DNA from: JAICSD01 sp035637115 | GTDB taxonomy: Bacteria; Acidobacteriota; Vicinamibacteria; Vicinamibacterales; 2-12-FULL-66-21 | Length of the DNA stretch: 20,019 nucleotides | Reading direction: 5' to 3' | NCBI GenBank assembly: GCA_035637115.1 | Contig: DASPXV010000141.1 | Span: 1-20,019, forward strand | In this document: one piece after another, positions 15,201 to 20,019 of the stretch | Layout: each line of letters begins with the position of its first letter | How positions within the stretch are numbered: the first letter of the stretch is position 1 | Notes under the pieces: model-generated | What the model was told of the DNA's origin: nothing | What the model saw: only the letters and a program-made list of their open reading frames with translations | The model's database searches: none | Program-made: the position numbers and the translations under genes

Positions 15201-17083
15201 ATCGCTTGTAGCGCCTGTCGAGCGGGCGCGTAGCCCGGATCGATCGACAACGCTGTCTCGAGGTGACGTCGGGCTTCCGCGACGTCACCTTTTTTTATGA
15301 GCAGCAGTGCGATATTCAGGTGTGCGGTCGGAAGCTGCGGTTTGAGCCGAAGCGCCTCGCGATACTCCGTCATCGCTTGTGCATCGTGCCCCTCCGTCGC
15401 GAGCGCACCGCCGAGACCGTTGTGCGCTTCGGCGAGATTCGGATCCAGTTTCAGCGCTTCGCGATATTGCGGTATCGCGTCAACGGCGCGGCCCGATCTC
15501 AAAAGCGCGCCGCCGAGCCCAACTCGAGGCTCCGTGTAATCGGGCTTCAGCGCAATCGCCTGCTGGTAGTGAGGGATCGCTTCGGCAGGCCGTCCCTCCG
15601 CGGCGAGGGCATTCGCGACGTTCGTTTGCGCTTCCGCGAATCCCGGATTCAGCTGGACGGCAGCGGCGAACTCGGTCAGTGCATTGGCAGTGCGTCCCTG
15701 GCGCGTCAGCACCATCCCGATGCTGTTGTGGATCACCGCCGCATAGGCGGGCGATCGTGGCGGCGTCAGCGCCAGCGCACGCTGGTAGCTCGCAATGGAT
15801 GCGTCGAGTTGGCCGATCTCGCGCAACGCCTGCCCGAGGTTCTCGTGCGCGATGTAGCTCGTAGAGGTCACCCGTGTCGCGTGGGACCACAGCTCGATGC
15901 TGTTGGCCCAATGCGCGACCTGCGCGCGCGCTGCGAGGGCGCACACAAGAACAATCCCTATCCCTAGTGGCGCGAGCCGTGCCGGCGTGCCCCACGCCGC
16001 GATGATGAGAATCCCGACCATCGGTACGTACATGAATCGATCCGCCATCCCCTGCTCTCCTGCCTGCAGCAGGCCGATCACCGGTGCGATTGCAATGACG
16101 TACCAGAACCAGCCGACGAAGGCGTACGGATGCGCCTTCCTCACTCGGACCGCGACCACGGTCGCCGCAACCAGAAAGAGAGCGGCTGCCAGAACGCGAG
16201 CCGGCGAGAGATCGAACAGCGGATAGAACGCGGCAAGATGCGTGGGCCAGACGGTCTTCCACAAGTAGGCCACGTAAGCAATCGTCGCGTTTGCGACACG
16301 AACATCCCACGGCAGCGCTTCGAGCGCGGCCATCGCACCGACGCGATGCTGAATGACGACGGTGGCGATGCTCGTCGCCGCCGCCAGCGCCAGCAGCGGA
16401 ATCTTTTCCAGCACCGCGGCACGGCCGAAGCGATTCAGCGGCCAGACGTCGAGCAACAGCAAAATGATCGGCAGTGTCACCACCATCGGCTTCGACATCA
16501 GCGCGAGCGCAAACAGCACCACGACGCCGATGTATCGACCGATGCGCGGCTGACGGACGTAGCCCGCATACGCCAGCGTGGTCAGCAGCAGAAAGAAGGT
16601 ACTGAGAACGTCTTTCCGCTCGGCGATCCAGGCGACCGACTCAACGTGAAGTGGGTGCACCCCGAATACGCCAGCCACGAACGCGCTGCGCCGCGTGTCG
16701 TGCGTCAGGCGGCGAAACAGCTCGAACACGAGCAACGTGTTGACGACGTGGAGAACGAGGTTGGTGACGTGGTACGCACCGGCGTCTGTACCAAAGAGCG
16801 AGACGTCGAGCAGGTGCGACAGCCACGTCATCGGATGCCAGTACGGGGAGTGCCCGGTCGTCAGCGCCCACCACGCGGTCCTCCAATTCAGACCCTGCAA
16901 CACCGTCGGGTTTTCCGTGATATAGGTCGGATCATCCCAATTGACGAGCTCGAAGTGGCGTACGGCTGAGTACACAAACACGTTCAGGATCGTCAGCGCC
17001 GTCCAGATGATGACGGGACGAGCGCGCGTCGGCGCGCGCGCGACCACTGGAGGCGGGCTCTTCCGCTTTCGCATCGCGCTCAT
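15194..17083 (-). CDS. TMTC-like GT-C protein O-mannosyltransferase candidate with TPR array
   Basis: A 629-residue protein with the architecture of the TMTC family: polytopic GT-C membrane domain (about 20-385) then TPRs (about 409-629). Diagnostic blocks are VNWDDPTYITENP with the acidic pair Asp50/Asp51, YWHPMTWLSHLLD, GVHPLHVESVAWIAERKD (141-158), LMSKPMVVTLP, LWPLNRF-like DVWPLNRF, and GEQGMADRFMYVP (342-354). Eukaryotic TMTCs O-mannosylate Ser/Thr of cadherins using dolichyl-phosphate mannose; a bacterial member would plausibly use a polyprenyl-phosphate sugar on the periplasmic side. Starts at 17083 (MSAMRKRK) or 17074 are possible; the open frame extends to 17329, but that part would overlap the divergent gene and looks non-coding. 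It is divergent from a Thr/Pro-rich surface protein gene (91-bp spacer) and overlaps the upstream convergent VWA gene by 7 bp. Confidence 0.85.
   Translation of the reverse strand: MSAMRKRKSPPPVVARAPTRARPVIIWTALTILNVFVYSAVRHFELVNWDDPTYITENPTVLQGLNWRTAWWALTTGHSPYWHPMTWLSHLLDVSLFGTDAGAYHVTNLVLHVVNTLLVFELFRRLTHDTRRSAFVAGVFGVHPLHVESVAWIAERKDVLSTFFLLLTTLAYAGYVRQPRIGRYIGVVVLFALALMSKPMVVTLPIILLLLDVWPLNRFGRAAVLEKIPLLALAAATSIATVVIQHRVGAMAALEALPWDVRVANATIAYVAYLWKTVWPTHLAAFYPLFDLSPARVLAAALFLVAATVVAVRVRKAHPYAFVGWFWYVIAIAPVIGLLQAGEQGMADRFMYVPMVGILIIAAWGTPARLAPLGIGIVLVCALAARAQVAHWANSIELWSHATRVTSTSYIAHENLGQALREIGQLDASIASYQRALALTPPRSPAYAAVIHNSIGMVLTRQGRTANALTEFAAAVQLNPGFAEAQTNVANALAAEGRPAEAIPHYQQAIALKPDYTEPRVGLGGALLRSGRAVDAIPQYREALKLDPNLAEAHNGLGGALATEGHDAQAMTEYREALRLKPQLPTAHLNIALLLIKKGDVAEARRHLETALSIDPGYAPARQALQAIY
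15261..15296 (+). terminator. Rho-independent terminator of the VWA-like gene, embedded in the convergent CDS
   Basis: Perfect 10-bp stem AGGTGACGTC / GACGTCACCT (15261-15270 with 15281-15290), a 10-nt loop and a run of seven T (15290-15296). It lies 60 bp after the + strand stop at 15200, inside the TPR part of the minus-strand gene, where it encodes KKGDVAEARRHLE. Confidence 0.8.
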
Positions 17084-17174
17084 TCTGTCTTTGTGGTCCC
17101 GCTTGCGGCAAGCGGTACGGCGCGTGCACCGCTGTGAACGGAGCCGAATGCGAAAAAACAGAGGAGGCATACAG
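17084..17174. other. Divergent intergenic region with an inverted repeat
   Basis: A 91-bp spacer between the TMTC-like gene (minus) and the sortase-substrate operon (plus). It contains a perfect 7-bp inverted repeat, CCGCTTG-CGG-CAAGCGG (17099-17115), which could be an operator or an RNA hairpin. I found no convincing -10/-35 pair on either strand, so regulation by an alternative sigma factor or a non-canonical promoter is possible. Confidence 0.4.
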
Positions 17175-18167
17175 ATGGGCCCACTCAAGAGGATGGTGGC
17201 AGTCGCGTGCAGCGCGCTGCTGCTGACGTCCGCGGCGGCGACCGCGCAGACAACACCGCCGGACCGTAAGACACTCGTCACGTTCAGCGGTCCGGTGTCG
17301 ATCCCCGGCACAACACTGCCAGCCGGCACCTACACATTCAAACTCGCTGACTCCCCGGCGAACCTGCACATCGTGCAGGTGTTCGATAAGGAGGAGTCCA
17401 AGGTGTTCGCGACGTTGCTCGCTGTTCCCGCCGAGCGCATGGAAGCCCACGGGGATCCCGTGATCACGTTCAAGGAGACGGCGGCCGATCGTCCGCCCGC
17501 GGTGCGCTACTGGTACTACGCCGGCGAGCGCGCGGGCAACGAGTTCGTCTATCCGAAGAGCCAGGCGATGATGATCGCGCGCGCGTCAGGGGAATCGGTG
17601 ATGTCGGTCGACACCGAGTCGACGAGCATCGAAGACTGGAAGAAAGGCACGCCGACACGCGTGGCTGCCACCGCCGAGCCGCCGACCACGACGACGAGCC
17701 CGGAGACGACGATCGCGACGCAGCCCGCTCCCCAGCCGATGACGTCGACGAGTGCATCGCAGTCGACCGCGTCGACGACCGGCACGCAGCCGCCGACCAC
17801 GACGTCCACGACGACCACCGGCACGCAGCCGCCGACCACGACGTCGACAACGACCACACAGCCAACGCCTCAGCCGACGCCGCAACCGGAGCCGCAGCCG
17901 ACTCCGCAGCCTGCCGCTCCCACGATGACCCCGCCGCCGGTGACGACGACAGCGCCGACGACTGCACCGACGACTTCGCCGACGCCTGCTCCGACAGCGG
18001 TGCCGACGACCGCGCCGGAAGTGGAGCGTCCCGTTGGGACCTCGGGCCGGGCCGAAACGACCGAACTGCCGCGCACGGCCAGTGACATGCCCGCTGTCGG
18101 ATTGATCGGACTGCTCGCGCTGGCCGGAGCGATCGCGCTTCGCGTTGCGCGCCGCGCCGCGTTGTAA
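17175..18167 (+). CDS. Thr/Pro-rich surface protein with C-terminal LPRTA sortase sorting signal
   Basis: A 330-residue exported protein. A signal peptide ends at about ATA-QT (24). Residues 30-150 form a globular module (LVTFSGPVSIPGTTLPAGTY ... HIVQVFDKEESKVFATLLAVP ... EFVYPKSQA) of a type frequent in acidobacterial proteins, function unknown. Residues about 165-290 are almost only Thr, Pro, Gln, Ser and Ala, a mucin-like stalk containing a 13-residue tandem repeat. The C-terminus is a full cell-wall-sorting-type signal: LPRTA (298-302), hydrophobic segment (about 305-322) and the basic tail RVARRAAL. LPxTA fits class D sortases (LPNTA). GAGGAGG at 17161-17167 lies 7 bp before ATG 17175, which fixes the start. 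It is the first gene of an operon with a VWA protein and a sortase, so it is very likely that sortase's substrate. Confidence 0.87.
   Translation: MGPLKRMVAVACSALLLTSAAATAQTTPPDRKTLVTFSGPVSIPGTTLPAGTYTFKLADSPANLHIVQVFDKEESKVFATLLAVPAERMEAHGDPVITFKETAADRPPAVRYWYYAGERAGNEFVYPKSQAMMIARASGESVMSVDTESTSIEDWKKGTPTRVAATAEPPTTTTSPETTIATQPAPQPMTSTSASQSTASTTGTQPPTTTSTTTTGTQPPTTTSTTTTQPTPQPTPQPEPQPTPQPAAPTMTPPPVTTTAPTTAPTTSPTPAPTAVPTTAPEVERPVGTSGRAETTELPRTASDMPAVGLIGLLALAGAIALRVARRAAL
17778..17855 (+). repeat. Two tandem 39-bp repeats in the Thr/Pro stalk
   Basis: Two adjacent 39-bp units (17778-17816 and 17817-17855) starting ACCGGCACGCAGCCGCC differ at two positions or so. They encode TGTQPPTTTSTTT twice. 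Unit length is a multiple of three, so copy-number change would alter stalk length without a frameshift. Confidence 0.8.
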
Positions 18168-18196
18168 GGCGGCACGGAGAGAATGAGCGCGCAGCA

Positions 18197-19090
18197 ATGC
18201 GGGTCATTCCCCTCCTGTTGATCTCGTTGATCGGCCAGGCTCCCAGGAGCGCGACGACTTTCTCGTCGCGCTCCGACCTGGTCGTCCTTCACGTCAGCGT
18301 CGTCGATGCCCGCGCCGGATTCGTCGGTGGGCTGCCACGCGAGGCGTTCACCGTCCACGAGGACGGCCGTCCCCAGCCGATCGCGTTCTTCGAACACGAA
18401 GACACTCCCGTGAACGTCGGTCTCGTCATCGACAACAGCGGCAGCATGGGTCCGCGGCGCGACGCCGTTATCGCCGCCGGTATGGCGTTCGCCGAGTCGA
18501 GCCATCCCGCCGACGAAATGTTCACCGTCAATTTCAACGAACGCGTATGGCCGGGCCTTGCGGACGGTCGCGCCTTCACCAGCGATCACGACGAGCTGCG
18601 AGCGGCATTGTCGCGGACGGGCGCGCGCGGGAAAACGGCGCTGTTCGATGCCATCGACAGCGCCCTTCAACACCTCGCCGGTGGTCGCCAGCCGCGAAAA
18701 GTACTCATCGTGGTCAGCGATGGGGGGGATAACGCCAGTCGCGTCCGATTCGAGGACGTGCTGGACGGCGCGCTCCGCCGCGACGTTGTGATCTACGCGA
18801 TCGGACTGGCGGATCGGGACGACAGCGACGCAAAGCCGGGACTGCTGCGCGAGCTCGCGCGCATAACCGGCGGCGAGGCCTTTTTCCCTCGCACCAACGA
18901 AGAGATCGCTCCGGCGCTCGAGCGCATCGCCCGCGACATCCGCAGCAGCTATACATTGGGGTTCGTTCCCGAAGCGGATCGTCGGGCCGGCGTTCGCAGA
19001 AAGCTGCGCGTGGATGTTCACGCCGCCGATCGGCACGGCTTAACAGTGCGCGCCCGATCGCTCTATGTGAACCCGGGAGCCGGTAAATGA
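18197..19090 (+). CDS. VWA domain protein with intact MIDAS, between sortase substrate and sortase
   Basis: A 297-residue exported protein with a short signal peptide (about 1-19). The N-terminal strand module (DLVVLHVSVVDARAGFVGGL ... HEDGRPQPIAFFE) precedes a canonical VWA fold (about 72-245): DNSGS at 79-83 (DxSxS), Thr147 in GKTALFDA and Asp175 in VSDGGDN, so all MIDAS elements are present and divalent-metal-dependent ligand binding is likely. The C-terminus (SSYTLGFVPE ... LTVRARSLYV) is the VWFA-related family tail. There is no LPXTG-like signal or extra membrane segment, so it is probably not itself a sortase substrate. The Shine-Dalgarno is weak. Its stop overlaps the sortase start (ATGA), indicating translational coupling. 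A role as partner or ligand-binding subunit of the sorted surface protein is inference. Confidence 0.9.
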   Translation: MRVIPLLLISLIGQAPRSATTFSSRSDLVVLHVSVVDARAGFVGGLPREAFTVHEDGRPQPIAFFEHEDTPVNVGLVIDNSGSMGPRRDAVIAAGMAFAESSHPADEMFTVNFNERVWPGLADGRAFTSDHDELRAALSRTGARGKTALFDAIDSALQHLAGGRQPRKVLIVVSDGGDNASRVRFEDVLDGALRRDVVIYAIGLADRDDSDAKPGLLRELARITGGEAFFPRTNEEIAPALERIARDIRSSYTLGFVPEADRRAGVRRKLRVDVHAADRHGLTVRARSLYVNPGAGK

Positions 19091-19701
19091 TTCGCGCGAT
19101 CGAACGCCTGCTGTTCGTGCTGGGTTTCGCGGCGCTCGGGTGGTACGCCACCGCGCACATCGAGGCGGCGCGCGAGCAGGCCGCCCTGTCGCGTGAGCTC
19201 GAAGACGCGCAACGCAAGTTCGCCGCACAGACGACGGCCAACTCCACGATCGGCACGACGACGACCACGAGCGCGACTGCCAATGCGCCCGTCAAGGTGC
19301 CAACACGGGCGCTGATCGGACGGATCGAAGTCAAACGCTTGAAGTTGTCGGCGGTTGCACGCGAGGGCATCGACATGCGCACGCTGCGCGGAGCCGTGGG
19401 ACACATTCCGGGCACGGCCTTGCCGGGACAGCAGGGCAACGCGGCGTTCGCCGGGCACCGCGATACGTTCTTCCGGCCGCTCAAGGACATCCGCGCCGGC
19501 GATGAAGTGCTCGTGACGACGGACACGGGTGTACATCGCTATTCGGTCGTCAGCACGCGCATCGTCGAACCGACAGATACCTGGGTGCTGCGGCCCGCGG
19601 AGGGCGGCGTGCTGACCCTGGTCACGTGCTATCCGTTCGATTACGTCGGCAACGCGCCCAAGCGGTTCATCGTCCAGGCCTCGTTGCTGCCTGCCTCCTA
19701 G
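19087..19701 (+). CDS. Class D-like sortase
   Basis: A 204-residue cysteine transpeptidase anchored by an N-terminal membrane segment (about 6-24), followed by a charged, then Thr-rich linker (about 45-68) and the sortase beta-barrel (75-204). The catalytic residues are His124 in FAGHRDTFFRPL, Cys181 in LTLVTCYPFDYVG and Arg193 in APKRFIV. The blocks IGRIEVKRLKLSAVAREGID, HIPGTALPGQQGN and TLVTCYPF fit the class D group best. It should cleave LPxTA between Thr and Ala and join the Thr carboxyl to an amine nucleophile, which is unknown in a diderm. Start ATG 19087 overlaps the VWA stop as ATGA. The candidate substrate is the first gene of the same operon. Its TAG stop is formed at the boundary of a MITE-like element that separates it from the hemW-like gene. 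Confidence 0.92.
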   Translation: MIRAIERLLFVLGFAALGWYATAHIEAAREQAALSRELEDAQRKFAAQTTANSTIGTTTTTSATANAPVKVPTRALIGRIEVKRLKLSAVAREGIDMRTLRGAVGHIPGTALPGQQGNAAFAGHRDTFFRPLKDIRAGDEVLVTTDTGVHRYSVVSTRIVEPTDTWVLRPAEGGVLTLVTCYPFDYVGNAPKRFIVQASLLPAS

Positions 19702-19856
19702 TGTCCCGTCCCAGTGGTTCGCGACATAAGTCCCGGGCGGATCCCGCCTCGCGGCGTTGCTCCTCGCTCAGATACTCCCGGTATCCTCGCTCGTCGCGCC
19801 TTGCGATCCGGGCGCCGCGCCCGGGACTTATGCCACGATCCACTGGGACGGGACAC
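19701..19856. mobile_element. MITE-like element with 39-bp terminal inverted repeats and TA target duplication
   Basis: A 156-bp sequence with terminal inverted repeats matching at 36 of 39 positions (19701-19739 and 19818-19856; ends GTGTCCCGTCCCAGTGG / CCACTGGGACGGGACAC). It is flanked on both sides by TA (19699-19700 and 19857-19858) in a CTA...TAG context, as expected for insertion into CTAG with TA duplication, typical of IS630/Tc1-mariner transposases. The interior has further small palindromes (GATAC-TCCCG-GTATC near 19771-19785) and no credible coding sequence, so it would need a transposase in trans. Confidence 0.8.
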
Positions 19857-19858
19857 TA

Positions 19859-20019
19859 GTGCTCGGTCTGTACATCCACATCCCGTTCTGTTCCGCGATC
19901 TGCAATTACTGCAACTTCAACCGCGGTCTCTTCGACGCGGATCTCAAGTCCCGCTACGTCGAGGCGTTGGTGGCCGAGATCGCAGCCCTAAAGGGCTGCG
20001 CCACTTTCGGCGGGACGTC
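19859..20019 (+). CDS. hemW: HemW-like radical SAM protein, 5' part (runs off window)
   Basis: The N-terminal ~53 residues of a coproporphyrinogen-III-oxidase-like radical SAM protein (HemW, a haem chaperone in characterised bacteria). LGLYIHIPFC and the cluster-binding CxxxCxxC (Cys11, Cys15, Cys18 in CSAICNYCNF) are clear. The GTG at 19859 directly follows the MITE-like element, and the end of the element supplies the upstream sequence, with no Shine-Dalgarno. At the far end a 20-bp perfect palindrome (19981-20000) encodes AALKGC, immediately before ATFGGT, where HemW proteins normally have FGGGTP for SAM binding. The motif looks shortened here, so this copy may be altered or frameshifted; the rest of the gene is outside the window. 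The gene symbol is given on motif similarity only. Confidence 0.75.
   Translation, partial: MLGLYIHIPFCSAICNYCNFNRGLFDADLKSRYVEALVAEIAALKGCATFGGT
19981..20000. repeat. Perfect 20-bp palindrome inside the hemW-like gene
   Basis: CGCAGCCCT-AA-AGGGCTGCG: a 9-bp stem with an AA loop, the same size and the same CCT-AA-AGG core as hairpin 1 of the 85-bp elements at 8084-8168 and 12573-12657. Confidence 0.7.

Noticed and set aside
16941..17174. N-terminal extension of the LPRTA protein
   Set aside because: GAGGAGG 7 bp before ATG 17175 and the signal peptide starting there fix the start; the extension overlaps the divergent gene.
17084..17329. N-terminal extension of the TMTC-like protein to 17329
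   Set aside because: It would overlap the signal peptide of the divergent gene and lacks TMTC-like sequence; hydrophobic and family sequence begins only after 17083.
19701..19856. Integron attC site or CRISPR-like repeat
   Set aside because: No attC core consensus and no spaced repeats; TA-flanked terminal inverted repeats fit a MITE better.

Overview
This window looks like a chromosomal segment of a high-GC, Gram-negative bacterium, most likely Acidobacteriota and probably the class Vicinamibacteria. That placement is inferred from gene content, not from a marker gene. The pointers are several VWFA-related secreted proteins, a very large TonB-dependent-receptor-like protein with an N-terminal carboxypeptidase-regulatory domain, an S9 peptidase with PD40 repeats, a sulfatase-fold/TPR fusion lipoprotein, GT-C glycosyltransferase/TPR fusions, and an LPXTG-like protein next to a class D-like sortase. 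No rRNA, tRNA or CRISPR array was seen.

Layout. (1) 58-6791, + strand: a compact, probably co-transcribed run of a secreted cyclophilin, an S9 prolyl-oligopeptidase-type peptidase, a sulfatase-fold/TPR lipoprotein, a 5'-truncated VWA-family remnant and an intact VWFA-related protein, with overlapping or nearly touching junctions. (2) 6788-14268: two paralogous GT-C glycosyltransferase/TPR genes in inverted orientation flank an Oar-like outer-membrane receptor (8743-11949, minus), which has a good sigma70-type promoter and an intrinsic terminator. Both paralogues carry, at the same place and in frame, an 85-bp double-hairpin palindromic element. (3) 14298-15200: a VWA-like secreted protein with a degenerate MIDAS. 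Its apparent terminator lies inside the convergent neighbouring gene. (4) 15194-17083, minus: a TMTC-like (GT-C) protein O-mannosyltransferase candidate with C-terminal TPRs. (5) 17175-19701, + strand: a Thr/Pro-rich surface protein with a C-terminal LPRTA sorting signal, a VWA protein with an intact MIDAS, and a class D-like sortase. (6) 19701-19856: a 156-bp MITE-like inverted-repeat element flanked by TA, inserted exactly at what was a TAGTG stop/start overlap between the sortase gene and a hemW-like radical SAM gene that runs off the window.

How it may fit together. Almost every product is predicted to be exported or membrane-bound, so the region is devoted to the cell envelope. The most system-like part is 15194-19701: a sortase and a candidate substrate with a matching LPxTA signal and a mucin-like Thr/Pro stalk, a VWA partner, and a divergently transcribed candidate protein O-mannosyltransferase that could glycosylate the stalk. 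The sortase/substrate pairing is strongly suggested by motifs and operon structure. The glycosylation link is a hypothesis from adjacency and composition. The other notable theme is small palindromic DNA: in-frame elements inside genes and a MITE at a gene junction.
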